The notes beneath the pieces are model-generated. The model saw only the letters and a program-made list of their open reading frames with translations, was not told where the DNA came from and ran no database searches. A stretch of DNA of 64,000 nucleotides. Origin: Heliocidaris erythrogramma. Its lineage: Eukaryota; Echinodermata; Echinoidea; Camarodonta; Echinometridae. Below, in pieces: positions 11,697-25,759 of the stretch (the first letter of the stretch is position 1; every line of letters begins with the position of its first letter). Both the position numbers and the translations under genes were made by a program. The stretch spans positions 11,176,974 through 11,240,973 of the forward strand of contig CM046853.1 in the NCBI GenBank assembly GCA_025617745.1, written 5' to 3'.

Positions 11697-13185
11697 TCTT
11701 CCTGCCGCGTTGGAACACCAGTCAGATTTATTGTGTGTGTGTAAGTCTGCAATATGCCAAGCTGTGCATGCATGAAGCTGTATAATTACCTTCCTGACTT
11801 CATCTAGAAAATCCATGGCGGCACCACAGGTTGACTGGATTCAAACGGAGAAGAGAATCGTGCTTTTCTCCTCCAAATTAGACAAGGTGCATGTTCTTGC
11901 CATGGAAAGTACCAGTTCACAGAAATTTTATTTGCTTAGCCTTGGCAAGAATTGGTCATGTAGCAAAGATGTATTTCATAATAGGAAAATCTGAATAGGC
12001 TTTACTAATTCTTCGAAGTCATAAAAAATAAGAGACTATTGTTTCTTTGTTTGAAATTGTGCATTATCTATCCCATACCATTTTATGTGATAAATGAAAT
12101 AGTGTAATATACATGTTGTGAATGAAAGATATTATGAAAAGTTGTGTTACATCAGACTCCATGGATATGTCAGATTATATCATAAACAGACCATAATTAA
12201 AATTTGCTATGAACTGCATTGCTCTGCTAGCAATAAAAAGGGCAGCTATAAATTGTTTGGTTTGTTAACTGTACTGAAAAGTTAAGCGATAATAAGCCTT
12301 TTATTGGAATACTGATCCTACCATAATTGAAATTTTGTGTTTTATGAATATTGGTTCTTTTGATAGTCTGTGGTCATAAATTACTTGCAGAAATGCATTA
12401 TGTGTGCAATGGGGCATTATATTATGGATTCAAATCACGTTAGAAGTATGAATTATGTGAGGAGAGATTGTTAATTGCATTCCAACAGCTATATTTGGAA
12501 GTTCATTTGCTGAAAGTGCTATGGGAATGAGAAATAACTTTATGAGCAGGTTATTCAAGAGTAAATTGTAGAGTACAGATTTTTTCCATTAAAGATGAAG
12601 ACCTAGTTTGCACATTGGATACATTGATTGTATTGCATAGTGGCGGTAAAAGTAAGAGATTTAGAAAATGAATTTCTCCTTTTTTCCAATTCTTGGGAAT
12701 AGACTTTTGCCAATTAAAAAAGAGAAATATATGAAATTCATAGTTTGTATATGTGCAGAGGTTAATGAATATGATATACATAGGGCATGGTCTATCGTGC
12801 ACTATACTGGATTATGTGCACGACAAATCTCGGTAAAACAAAACTGCACTCGGGATAATTTAGTATTTGGAGTTCATATAGTCCAGTAATGGTGCATAAA
12901 TAGAACATGCACTAATTGTTACAGTAAATAGTAAACAGTACAGTAAACAGGATTCCCTGTGCAAAAATCGAAGTGCACGATTGTGCACTATAACAAAATA
13001 TTTGCACGTCAGGTGATGCGAATCTAACCAATCACAGCGCGTATTATACATACAATTTGATTCTTGTCTTGTTTTTGTATTTGTTTTTTTTTTCAATTCA
13101 AGATGCTAAGGTGTACTTTCACATTCATGAGTGACGAATTTCATTTGATGAAAAATTTGTGATTTTTTGTTTTATACTAGAAGGT

Positions 13186-13740
13186 AAATTTGTGTGAGTG
13201 GTTACTTCATCATTTTGCTTTATTTAGCACATAAAGTTAAATCAATGTGGTATGAGACACAGAGATAAGCATCTACATGTAAGTGGCAAAATATCCAACA
13301 TATTCTGTCAGTTACATGTTGTTATTTTGAAGGTTCATTTTTCCAAGTGTTCATATTTCTGAAGGCTCGTTACTCCAACGGTTCATAATTCTGAAAATGA
13401 AAAAGGGTTCATATTTCTGAAGGTTCGTAATTCCGAAAAGTTATGTACTTGTAAGGCTCTATTGTATTTTCAGAATTAGGAACATTTGGAATTATGAACC
13501 CTTTCTCATTTTCGGAATTAAGAACCGTATCTCATTTTTGGAATTACGAACCTTCAGAGTAATGCATCATATTTTCAGAATTATGAACCCCCTGCTCTGG
13601 GACATTTGTGTTTTGGAATTACCAACATTCGGAATTATGGACCTTCAGAAAAATGAACCTTCGGAAAAACGAGTACTCCCTGTTCTGTTAGTATCTGTGC
13701 GTTACATAAAGATGGGCTGTTGCTGACAGTGATTTAAATC
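13186..13740. repeat. Intronic duplication, copy 1, interrupted by a foldback element
   Basis: 13186-13320 (…GGTTACTTCATCATTTTGCT…AAGTTAAATCAATGTGGTAT…) and 13684-13740 (…GTTGCTGACAGTGATTTAAATCA) together match the continuous copy 2 at 14012-14195. The foldback element at about 13330-13683 separates the two halves of copy 1. Confidence 0.6.
13330..13683. mobile_element. Foldback element 1 (short tandem units in inverted arms)
   Basis: The left arm carries repeated GGTTCATAATTCTGAAAATG-like units; the right arm (from about 13470) carries the reverse complement (GGAATTATGAACC). The right terminus, read inward, is CAGGGAGTACTCGTTTTTCC, matching the left end of element 2 at 28206 (CAGGGGTACTTGTTTTTCC). 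No transposase is present. The design resembles the TU/foldback transposons described from sea urchins, from memory; family identity needs alignment. Confidence 0.65.
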
Positions 13741-14011
13741 AGGGTGTGCTGTTCAGATATTTACACTAAAATTATTTGGAAATTATGAATGAGAGCTAGA
13801 TTACAATTTATTCTGCATGGGTTTTGGTACAGGTAGAACTCCAACTGTATGAGATTTAACATATTTCTGTTCTATTTCCTTTTCACTACAATTACTGTTC
13901 ACTATCTTTAAATTTGAGATGGTTTTAGCCTTGTTAAGGTATAATTCTAAAATTCATGTATAACAAATTGAATCAAGTGGGGAAAGACAATGGATTTTAT
14001 GTTTTTAGATG

Positions 14012-14195
14012 GAAAAAAAAATGATTTGATTGGTTACTGCATCACTATGCTTTATATAGCACACTAAGTTAAATTGATATGGTATGAGACAGGAGGGTGA
14101 GTGCCTAACTAGCAATGCATCCAGCATGTGTTCTGTCAATATCTCTGAGAGATATAAGGGGAGACGTGTTGCTGGCAGTGATTTAGATCAAGGCT
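14012..14195. repeat. Intronic duplication, copy 2 (uninterrupted)
   Basis: Matches 13186-13320 plus 13684-13740 with scattered substitutions: GGTTACTGCATCACTATGCT, AAGTTAAATTGATATGGTAT and GTTGCTGGCAGTGATTTAGA. It acts as an empty-site reference for foldback element 1. Confidence 0.6.
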
Positions 14196-15098
14196 TACTA
14201 CTACCAGGCCAGGCTACTTCAAAGAGAAGGTTCTGGTAGAGGTGATAAATAATTGTGAGTGTTTTCTTTTTTTTAAATCCTATTTGGAAGAAAATCGTAG
14301 CAACAATAGCATATGAAAAGTTTGATCTCAAAGAGCCCTTATATTTAAGATATAACTTGGAATAGTTTGAAACTTTAGATCGTTTGATGTCACATCTGTG
14401 TGTAGTCCCATAAATCCATATCTGTGTTCTTTGTTTTTCAATTTGTGTGTATTCTTCTGCAAAATATGAAAATCTTTTTTTTGTGTTCTACATATCTACA
14501 TATCAACATCTGCAAATGTTTTGTGTTTTTTCCAAATTCATTTGCATGACCAGAACTCAACTTTATCTTTAAAGCATTTCTTACCAGGCCATGCATGATG
14601 TATGCGGTATGGTAATGTCATCTGGCTGGGACAGACCTTTGTGTTCGGGTCTGCTGGTCGAATTAAAACGGGAGGAGGGCTGAGGGTACTGGGCCGGTCA
14701 AATAGCTCCTGTCACCCCCGCACTTTAGGACTTCTCAGATGACTTGATCAAAGTATAATTTACTTAAAAGCTAGCTGCTGTTAGGAGTTTCAGTCTTCAT
14801 GCACTTATAAATGAACAAGTAATGTATCGTGGAAAAAACTCTTGCGAATATGCCATATTTGTCTGTATTCTATTTGTTTTTAGAACAATCCTCTGATTAT
14901 AGATTTACATTTATTGAACTTGCAGAAGTCAACTTTAAAGGGAAGCTTGTATTAAAGAAACATTTTAGAGTGCTGCAGCATTGTAGGGCCTACATTTAAT
15001 TCATATAGATCATACCTTTATTCATTTTATTTTATTTTCCAAATATTCTTCCTTGAGATGGCATAGTTTTTTTTTAAAGAAATGGAATAACATACAGT

Positions 15099-15182
15099 AT
15101 ATTGTCTGTTTAGAGCCAGAAGGATGTTAACTATATACTTTAACACAGAGTTAACGCCCTTCTGGCTCCAAACAGACGATAT
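15099..15182. repeat. 85-bp palindrome family member
   Basis: ATATTGTCTGTTTAGAGCC at one end, and at the other the reverse complement of ATATCGTCTGTTTGGAGCC. Inner arms contain AGCCAGAAGG and CCTTCTGGCT. The stem would be nearly complete with a very small loop. Confidence 0.85.
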
Positions 15183-16711
15183 GCAGAATGAAAGCAAGAA
15201 CATGTCAAGTTTGTGCAGATGCAGTGAATATATTGATATTTACATAGTTCAGATTTGAAATTGTCCTTCATCCCACTTGATTATCTTTAAGTAATAATAG
15301 TCAGTGAAAAAAAAGTGCTTCAATTTGTGTTGTGAAAGATATTTGAATAGTGGTACTATTTGTAGTAATAGTATAAGCAAATGATTTTATATTTAATTTG
15401 GTAATTTGAGAATTCACCAAAACTCTGAAAACAACTACAAAAAACAGGATACATCTGATTTCATAAATGTAAACTAAGTCTTCTGGATAGGCTTTTATTA
15501 TGCTAGGAAGAATAAATTTTGCTTCCAAGTAGGGATGTTTCTTTGATTTGTAATTTTCATAGAAATTCCGTCTTCTATTATGTAACTTCCTTGCTAAGAC
15601 CAATATTTAGTGTCCTTAGTTTCCACTGACTAGAATATGATTGCTGCCAGGCTAAAGGATGATGTGTTTGCCATGTTTGACTTCAAATATTGCTCTGCTG
15701 ACGTCGCTGTAGATAGACGGACATCCTCAAACAAGCCAACATGTAGATTCTAAACACAGTCAGTAATGTTGACATTATAATGCATGCAGTGCCTTCCGTT
15801 CTGCTGTGACGCACGCTATAGTAAGTCAGTCAGTCACATAAGATGGGGTTTTGTTGTGCTTTTTGAAGCGCACTGTGTGTGCCTAATTGTAGGGAGGTAG
15901 CGGAGAGACATTAAGTGTGCAGACATATGGCAGTAGAGTACTGATAAGATTTGATGACCGTCACTTCAGAATCTTGCGCGAAATGGAAGATCACTAACAG
16001 TGTGATGCTTGGAAAAGCTCAAAAACACATAACTCATTCCTGCCTGTGAATTTCCAACTTAGTTTGCCATATATTAGAATGTCTGTGGTTGACAAAAAAC
16101 ACTTTCAGACTTGGTCAATATTTGGAAAAGGACACTTAAAAAATATATAAATGTCTTGCAATTTATTTTCTTCTAAATGTCACTCTCATTAGTAAATTTC
16201 ATCATATAGAATAATAAATATCCTGACTAGGTATTACTTATAAGTAATAAGTAACAAACCAACCTGATGATACTTTATTAGATGGTTTTTTCCCAGAATA
16301 ATTATGGTTGTTTATGATTTCATGTATATCTATTTATGTAAGATTTCCTGTGATGATGCCTATCTACATTATTCCCACTTTTACTTTGATTATCATAAAA
16401 TGGCAAGGACATAAAGACATCTTTAGAATTAGTAGAAATTTGGTTTATGATATTTGGCATACTAAAATAGTTGTATGAATATTCATTTTTTTTACAAATT
16501 CATCATTTATTAAAAGGTATTGTAGTCATACGTAAAAAATAATTTTTTGCCATCTACTTTAGATCTGAATACATTGTCCTGATCAGCATGTTGGTATAAT
16601 GATAGTTTGTTGTAAAGCCACTTGATAATTTCTATTCATAAAGTCAATTTTGTGGCCAAGCATCTATGTTTTCTCTCGCAATGGTAATCAGGAAATAGAT
16701 CACTGCCATAT

Positions 16712-16799
16712 ATATTGTATGTTGAGAGCCAGAAGGGCATTAACTCTTGTTATAATTCAATGTGGTTTTAACCCCCTTCTAGATCTCTGCAGGTGATAT
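16712..16799. repeat. 85-bp palindrome family member (diverged)
   Basis: Left arm ATATTGTATGTTGAGAGCC then AGAAGGGCATTAACTC. The right arm (TTAACCCCCTTCTAGATCTC) has drifted. The centre is AT-rich. Confidence 0.75.
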
Positions 16800-17486
16800 T
16801 ATACAAATATGAATAATATAGAAAACACATCTCTAATTGATAATATTGTGAACACTGCAAATGTGAACACAGCATCATGTAGTAAATCCATGCAATGGGA
16901 TTACTGCTTTATTGCATTTGCAGAGGCAGAGACAGATACACCGCAGACTTGACCCTGAAAAGCAGGAGGCATTTATGCCAATGAATAAGACTAGATATTG
17001 GCCTTATTATGATGAATGTGTGTGAAATGGGGAACATGAATTCACTTATGACTCGCCGGCATTTTTTTATTTTGTGAACTGATCAACCAATATTGCATTG
17101 ATGTATTCACAGACGTCTGGAGCGCTGTAGTTCAAACGCCCTTTCTGTGGTATGTGTTGTTCCGTGAAGGTGCCATATTTACTTGTCACCGTGTACAGTT
17201 TTTTGTACTTTTACATGTAACAGTATATCTCTTACTTCCCTGTATATTGGCTTAAAAGGTAAAATGACAAATATAAGTTTCTCCTATGAAATGTATTTTA
17301 GTCTCTTTAGATACCAGTTTATGGTTTATAATGTTTTTATGTGACACCACAAACACACATCATTTTTGTATAAATCTCAGCTTTGTTTTTGACAATGATA
17401 TTTTAAATTGGACCAATTAGTTCTTTTAAAAATGAACTTGAGGCTACTCTTTATAGGCTTTTTTTAATACACATGTGAAATTTTGC

Positions 17487-17709
17487 TTAGTCCCGTACTG
17501 CCGGTGAGGCTAAACAGGGATTTCACTCCACCAATAGCATGGGACTAAGCTTAGCCCAATTTCTGTTCACATTGCATTTTACCAAAGTGGGCTAACTCCA
17601 CCATAGTACAGGATTATTTCAGCCCTGGAAAACAGCACCTACCAAAGGTGGGTCTAAATGTCAAAAGGTTTGGCTAAACGCTCTGGCAAGGGAGATAGTG
17701 CGGGACTAA
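17487..17709. mobile_element. Short TIR element (TTAGTCCCG ends)
   Basis: It begins TTAGTCCCGTACT and ends AGTGCGGGACTAA (12 of 13 complementary), enclosing about 200 bp with internal GGGACTAAG and GGCTAA words that echo the ends. No coding capacity. Superfamily not assigned. Confidence 0.55.
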
Positions 17710-20700
17710 AACTGCAAATAAAAACGGAAAAAAATGGTTGTTAAGGATAGTACAGGTTAAAAAGGTCAAGTGTAAAAAGCCTATTTATGTGTTATCAATA
17801 CTACTGTGAAAGCAAAGATTGGGAAGAGGAAATTAAAAATAATATATATTTTCTGTTCTCTCAATGTACATGTAAAAGATTGCCTGTATAATCTACAAAT
17901 AAGAGAAGTAAGAAATGAAATTCATTAACTATTACTAAGCTTCTATGTTAACAACAAAAAAAACAAACCAAAAACTGTGTTAACACCAAAGAACTGCAAA
18001 ATTCTGCTATAAACAGATATTCATACCATGAAAGAATATATCCTTGAAATATGGTATGTGTCTACTACCGGAAAAAAAAGCAATTTAGTACATACTGGTA
18101 GACAAATCCAGAGTGACTTCAGTCTGGTCAGATTGATGAGGGATTGGTTGAAATTGGATGGAGTAGCCCACCTTATTTGTTTAGGATTTAGGGCCAATTC
18201 GATAAAAACTGCTGGGGTTATTTGCATCTAGGTATAGGATGACGGTAAGATGAGCTAGTTTTCTGAAGCTAAATAACATATCTTCTCTAGTTAATTTAAC
18301 ATCAAAGACACTGCTTGAGGATAGGGGCATGAAATTTTAAATGTCAGCTGTCATTAAAAGTTGCATGTTGCTCGTACAACTGACCCGTAATGCATGCACT
18401 CTGCGGGTTCCCTTGATAAAAGGCTTGGTAACGGATTCCTAATTTCACCGGAAGTTCTTGACAAAGCCTTGCCTGTCTATTTATCCTATGGACTTGATGG
18501 AAATTGAAGCGATCAGACTTTGCTTTTACCGGCACATCATCACCTTGTTAATATTTCAGGCGTGGTGGAAGTCGACCTTACCGGTTTGGTGATTGCAGTC
18601 CGTTCATAGTCTTGAATGAATGGCGAGGTAATACTCGTTTCATCAATTAGTCTCACTGCTGTAATGCAGGAATTAGCACTTTATGTGGTTACCTGCTCCA
18701 ATCAATGCATGGTGATAGATCCATTTACAGGCCATGTTGGTGTGAAGGTCATTTCTATATCATGAATTTTCCATGATGTACTAATTAATGTACTATAGAG
18801 TGTTCTCATTAGGCTGTAGTTTCATGGCTCTGATCAAGGCGTTTTATGTGTGTAAGAGGTCAGAACTTTTTCTGGTCATGACTCTTTTAGTACTCTCAAA
18901 CCAAATCCCCAAGAACTTGAGGAAATTATATTATTCATGGTTCTACCATTCTTCTGATATGAATTGCCACTGCAGTGATGCACATTTCCTGAGTCAATTA
19001 ATATTTCATAAAGAAAATAACAGGGGATGGGGATAGATATCTTTGTTTTACCTTCTTGACATTCTTTTGAGTCAAAGAGCCAAGCTTGACCTCATATTAA
19101 GTAGATAAGAGAGGACAAGTATATATCTCACATTCCAGATCCTTGAGTCAAACCCCTTGACCATCTTGTGAAGTTCAAGGAGAGAAGTTTTATCAGGGCA
19201 AGTATGGCACTGTATGATGGAAATTCCCAGTCATTTCTGTTTACGTGCTACCATCACTTTCCTGATCAGCTATCTTTAGCATCTTTGACACAATATGTCA
19301 ACTTGCCTCAAATAGAAACCTTTCCCTCTTCTTTATCTCTGTGATATCAGAGAAAACACATTTGCCAGTGTATCGGGTATTAACTATGATTTCAAATGCC
19401 ATTTTCCACTCACTTGCGGTAATAATGTACATGTATAACCATAACAATCATTATATGCCACCCCTTTTTTTTTCATTTGCCCTATGTATAAAAAGCAGTA
19501 ACCCTCCTTTTCCCCCTCTTAAAAAGTTCTTGTTATACCACTGGATTTCATAAATACCTAATGTGTATCATTTTCAGAGATTAGAATTAATTTAACAAAT
19601 ATGCATTGTTCTAATCCACCAGCTGACAGAAACAGGTACATGACATTCTTCTTTTCTTGAACGTAGTAGTGGTTTTGAGTATGGGTCTGTTAATTCCAGA
19701 CTAGTACGATCTGCAACAGGCTGTGCTTGGCTGCGTACATCTACCGATTTGTTGAACTTGATAGGACCAACAAGCATGAAAGACTGGACAATACAAGCTA
19801 GAGTGAAGATTGTAATGGATTGATGGGGTATAGCAGGGGGTGGCAGTATGAACCAAGTATGGAAATCTTGTGCACCTGAAATCATTTTCTAGAAATCCAC
19901 ATCAGGAACAAATGTTAGTTACCTCTACTGTTCCTACATTTACTTCTTTTTTTCTACTGATATTATTACTATAAGTACTTTACTATCCTATAATCCATAC
20001 ATCATTCTGTGTACTTGTGAAGGTTATATTTTCATGATGCATTTGATAAGACTGTATAAATTGATAAAATACAATGTTATTAGAAATAAATGTTTTCATT
20101 TTATTAGATTCTCATCATCCTCTGTTCCCTGTATCTTCTGTTAATTAACTCATGCAAAACAAAAACTAGGTCGATAACAAAAGAAATAGACTAAAGAAAT
20201 GTTAGCTTGGTTGGAAACATTCCTGTCTCAGTAATATTCAAGCTAATATTATTGAAATATGTATGAAATGTTTAAGTTATTAAAAGAAATGCTACATTCG
20301 GGGTCGTGATACTAATAGGGTTATTAGCATTTGAAAATTTCCAGTGATATTTTTATCAGCGATTGATTTTCAACACATATTAAAATCTGTTTAATACAGA
20401 TCTGCAAAGCTGTCATATCCTTGATGTGATAAAGAAGGTAATGTTTAAACACCTGAACATTTTCACACAGTAGTTTACTGTATATCTCCATATGAAAGCA
20501 AATAATTGTGGACATTTCCATTGATTTCATGTCTCAATCGCTTTCCACAAACTGTGTTTTGTCGCTGAATCTAAAAAAAAAATATGCCCCAAAGGCATAA
20601 ATATGAAATTTGTAATGCCTCTCTATTTCCGGGAAGAGAGGTATAGTGTGAATTGATTAGCAATGGTTGCGTTTCTGGTGCTGCATACTTGTTTAATGAT

Positions 20701-21563
20701 GGGCGAGTGACATAGTAATGGTCCTATGGCCTTTCAGATGATGTCAGCTAGGATGGAATGCACGAGTGACTGACTGATCCAGGAATTCTAAGGGTTCTTT
20801 GTGGCATTGGGCTGTAACCTCATGGGAAGCCAAATGATATTTCATGCTTGCTAGAAGTATATATCAAACTTAAATATTGAGTGTAACCATGGCAGAGACA
20901 TAGGAAAGCAATATTACAGAATGTTATATTTTTATATAAGTGCTAAAATTATTCAACAACTGCTGTTTTTATGCTTTTGGACAATTTCCATGTGGGAAAA
21001 TATAACTTTAAACAATTTTCCGTAATGGATGTCAGAGCGCAATGTTGAACATTTTCCTACAATTTTTTGTTTCCAAAGTGGTATGTTAAAAAACGCCCAA
21101 AAATATTTCAGGTGTACTTCTATTACAAACATTCTTTTAACATGAAGGCCTTTTGCATGTAAAATTAAAAAAAGAAATGTTAACATATTAGAGAAATTGT
21201 ATCACCTCACCTTCATTGGGAATCACAACCCATGCTTATATAATGTTAGAACAGGAAAAGAAAAAGCTATGCAATTATGGTACCCTCTTCAAAGATATTA
21301 ATTTTCATTGATTAAACATGTAACACGATCGCAAAAACTGTACAATAATTAACCTAAGGCAATTTCTGTAGCCTTGTACACCACAGTTTGAAATGTGCGG
21401 ACGTTACATTGACATATTATATAACGTGAACATGGTTTCTATACATGTAGGCATTACAATAGTAATTGAGTAGATTTTATTGAAATTCTCTTTGACAGTG
21501 TTATTCATGAACATTAAAAAGAGCTAGCTTTACCCTTTGGTGAAAACTAACCTATGTCATATA

Positions 21564-22548
21564 CAGTGCGTCCCAAAAAAGAAGTTAACAGTTAGAAAAT
21601 TCTCCTTAAATAAATGTTTCAAAATATTTTAAGGAAATTTTTATACCTGTGGATAGCTTAGGGTCTCTTTTATCATATGACACCAAAATATTTCACGCTT
21701 GAGTGAGCAAAAGCCAATTATGTGAAAGGGTGCAAAATCCAGTCTTGACAAGAATTGATATTGGCTCTGGCTGTATCAGCCGTGCTGAGAGTCATGTAAA
21801 GGCTTAGATATTTCTGTTTTTTATCAATAAAAGACAATTTATGAAATGACAGGCCATGTTCTCTGTATATCCTTGTTCCATCAACATTTTATGATTGAGT
21901 GAGTAATTAACTACTTTGCTGGGTGTTTCAAAATGTTATTTTGGTGAGTCTTTTAATTTCATCTGGCTTGCGCTCAACCATAAAGTTTTGATTTGATATA
22001 TCAGGAAATACATTGAACAAAGTCTGTTCTTTCATTAATAGTTTTCAATGATCAGATTATAAAATGTCAAAGTCTTTTCATGACTCTCAACTTGGCTCAT
22101 TACCAGCCAGAACAACAACAAACATTTGTGAAGAATGGATTTTGCACCATTTCACAAAAGTAGCTTATGCTTACTCAAGCGTAAAATATTGTGAGATATT
22201 TTAGTGTCATTTGATAGAAGAGATTATAAGCTAACCACAGGTATGAACTTTCCTGAAAATATTTTGAAATATTTGATTGGGGAGACTTTTTCCAACTGTC
22301 AATTTCAAACGATTCTCAACTTTCTTGATACCAGTCAGAACAAATACCAAGTCTTGTCAAGTCTGAATTTTGCACCCTTTCACAAATGTGGTCTGAAATC
22401 ACTCAAGCGTAATAACCAGTCAGATTGTTTGGTGTTATCATATAGGAGGGACCCTAAGCTATCTACAAGAATTAAAATTTATTGAAAATATTAAGAAATA
22501 TTCATTTGGGGAGACTTGTTCCAACTGCTATTTTTGGGGGACGCGCTG
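21564..22548. mobile_element. Mariner-like non-autonomous element, TA target site
   Basis: The left end CAGTGCGTCCCAAAAAAG is preceded by TA (21562-21563). The right end reads GGGGGACGCGCTG followed by TA (22549-22550). The 985-bp interior has tandem-like units of roughly 230 bp sharing TTTTGCACC-TTTCACAAA, ACTCAAGCGTAA and GGGGAGACTT-TTCCAACTG. A related element at 54032-55027 has the same terminal words. No transposase frame is visible. Confidence 0.8.
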
Positions 22549-22552
22549 TAGA

Positions 22553-22975
22553 ATGCAAAATCTGAAAGTTCAATTCAATGCATTATAAACTTGACAGGTT
22601 TTAATAATCTCTTCAGACTGTGTACTCATTCACCTTATAATTATATGTGATCACAATGAAGGTGTAGTCCCAACTTGATGAACTAAAACAGTTGGAAGAT
22701 ATCTGTGCCATCACTCTTTCATGTTTGCTATTGCAAATGTGATACCACACACCAAACATATAAAATCAGAAAGTTTAATGCATAAAATTGACAGGATTTA
22801 AATCCCTTTGCGACTGTATACTCATACAGCTTATAATCATAATGTGAATACAATCAGGACGTAGATAGATCTGGAGCTAATGGTATTGATGAGCTTAAAC
22901 AGTTGGGAGATATCTGTGCCATCACACTTTCATGTCTGCTAATGCTAATGAGTGTGAAATGTGTTACCACATACC
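22553..22975. repeat. Two-copy direct tandem repeat, ~205-bp unit
   Basis: 22553-22750 and 22755-22970 share, in order, TTGACAGG-TTTAA, GACTGT-TACTCAT, CTTATAAT, CAGTTGG-AGATATCTGTGCC and ATCAC-CTTTCATGT. It abuts the mariner-like element. Confidence 0.7.
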
Positions 22976-23255
22976 AGAGCAATTAAAGAGTGCATGTGTG
23001 TGCATTGATTCAGTCCCCCTGTTATATTTTTCATTGAAAATTCTGCTTCAATATTTATATAGGCATGATATATCTTCTTTGGGAATACAATTCTTAACAT
23101 ATTTCCTGACTTCGGTTTCATGCAGAAATGGGTATTGTTAATGTCAATCCAAACATACATGTCTCTTACAGGATCAAATTTTTGGGGGCACGATTTCCAC
23201 CCATGGTATTGAAAGGGTTAACTTTGGTTCTATGTATTTGAAGGGTAAAAGGCAC

Positions 23256-23337
23256 ATATCATCTGCATGGAGCCAGAAGGGCGTTAACTCTGTGTTAAAG
23301 TATAGAGTTAACACCCTTCTGGCTCTAACAGACAATC
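23256..23337. repeat. 85-bp palindrome family member
   Basis: GAGCCAGAAGGGCGTTAACT on the left, and on the right GAGTTAACACCCTTCTGGCT, its near-exact complement, around a TGTGTTAAAGTATA centre. Confidence 0.9.
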
Positions 23338-24786
23338 TTTTAGTGACCAGTCAACATTGATTTAAAATCTACGTCAGACTACCAATTTCCTATGCCGCAT
23401 CATCTTATCTGCATCTGTTTATGCCATACAATGCCATACAATGTAATACAGGTTGCTTGGGGAGAAGCTTCTTAGGGTGAAAGACATCAAGTTCACTGTA
23501 AATCGTCTGATTTATTTATTAAATTAGAGTAGCAAGTCTGAGGTGGGTGATATTTTTAAAGTGTGGTCTACTCAGAATTCTAAGAAGGAATATGCATACA
23601 TGGCATTAACTTCATAAAATCTCAGCAGATTTTCCAGGAATGAAAACATTCAGTGGGTGTAATAAGAAAAAGTGTTTTGCTACATAGGTTTTGATTATTA
23701 ATTCCTCCCGTAGCCTTTCTCAGGGGTGTGATTTACCAATCCAATCCAGTTTCTGGTTGACACCATCTACTCCTGGTAGGCCATCCAACTTCATTAATTT
23801 ACCTTAGACTCCCATTCGCATCATTCAGGGAATAGGTGTTATTGTTCCTGGAATACTAATGATTTGGTGTAGGCCAGTGGCTCCGAAGCCAACACAAGTC
23901 AAAGATGAAAGATGACGTTTGCGCCGTGAAGACACTCGTGCCGTGCCCAACTCTCGTTACTTGCTAATCTACCTCAAGAGCGTGATTTACAAATCCAATC
24001 AAATCTGCGCACTGAGTGATCCGATTTGAGAGAATACGGTGGGTAATCCGGGCTGACAAAGATAGTCCTATGAGAAAGGGAAAGACATTCTAGAGGACAT
24101 TGTACTCGTACCATATCTTTTGGCTTTCCAAAGATGCATGACAATGGTGTCAATGTAGGTTAACAAAACATTAATTCGTTTTGTATTTTCATTTGACAAG
24201 TATCTAATCTGAAGGTCACACTGATATTTTCTTCAATTAAGTTCTCTTCCTCTCTCTTTTGATAGATAGTCTTATCACATCCATGTGTAGAGAAAAAATA
24301 TCGCATACTTTCCTAGAAGGTGAATTTGGAGTTGACTTCAAGTTTATTCTTAGCTCAATCATCCTTTAATGAAAAGTGTTTTTGGAGTGGTCTGTTTAGT
24401 CCTATCTTCATGAGATATGGACTTAATAGCAAGACTATAATAATTATGGAACCTAAGAATCATTATTAGCAATTCAAATATTGAGTTTATAAATTTTTAC
24501 ACACCTATATGTTTAGAACATTTCATAATGCATGAAAGTAAGAAAGCAACTGTGATTTTGTATGAATGTTGGACAGTCTTTAGGCTAACTTAAATGGCAA
24601 GATGTTGAGTTGTACTTCACACATAATACATGGACATGGTCGAAGTTATTCAAGTTACAATCATATGACTCATATCATTGCAAAATCCTATTTATTACTT
24701 GACTCAGTAGCATGGCTGCTTTAAATTTATGATCTCTGGTGGAGGATAATTGTTTTCTCATTAAGTGGAGAGAAATTATTGTTTTT

Positions 24787-24815
<29 letters not shown>
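24787..24815. repeat. (AG)n microsatellite
   Basis: About 28 bases of uninterrupted AG. Confidence 0.95.
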
Positions 24816-24818
<3 letters not shown>

Positions 24819-25759
24819 ATGCCTGATCTGTGTAAATAAACCTTTGATCTTTCTCTTGTTATAAAAGAAATAAATGAAAATATTTTTAAGCCAAAAAATA
24901 ATTTGGGAAGTTTAATCCCATTTATCCTATTGCTGAATTGGATTTTAATCTTTCATTAATTTGTAGATGAATATGCAGTGTTAGAAAATTTGAATTGGAA
25001 TTTGTCACTATAATAGGTCTGCATAATTTACACTTCTTGTTATTTACATAAAACATGAATCATGAATCAAGTTCAGGGCGTAGTCACAAGGTATTCGAGA
25101 AAATAAGCTGCTATCATTATGTCAACAAGTGGAATGAAGCACTAGATTCTTCAGTGAATTAAGGCTGAGTCCTCTTTACCTGTTCATGGGTTTGACACAT
25201 TTAGGTTCCATGATCATCTCGGTAATGTAACTGATCCCTTAAATGGAGTACATGTAGATCTATGGGGTATGCATTTATATGAAATTAATGATGGATGCCC
25301 TCGCTTAAGTGCAGAGCTCTGTATGTTGTTCATTTTCAGTAATTTCAATTTAGTCCATTTAGGATGGTTAATAATTCACATGACATGTATTTCAAATGGA
25401 TATGAAATTATTATTCTCAAGCCCAGTTCTAAAAGAGATTAAAGATGAGAGAAATATGGCTCGATTTTGATTAATTAGAACTGTAAAATACTAAGTAGCC
25501 TCCTACCCTATATCTTCGACAAGTATTTGATTGGTGTGATCAGGAGAAATGTCCATTGCATTACTCTCTACTCTCATTGTTTCCTATTTGCATCAGTGAG
25601 TGTTAGAGGCCTTTCGGCTTCCGCTATGCCTTTTCTGGGCCTTCCTATCAATTAATTTGGAGTCCTTAACGTCTACATAGTGCTGTTGTCACTATGCTGC
25701 TAGAGGCTGGATAGTGATCCAATATGTGTCTACCTCAGTACAGTGTGATGTACAAGGGA

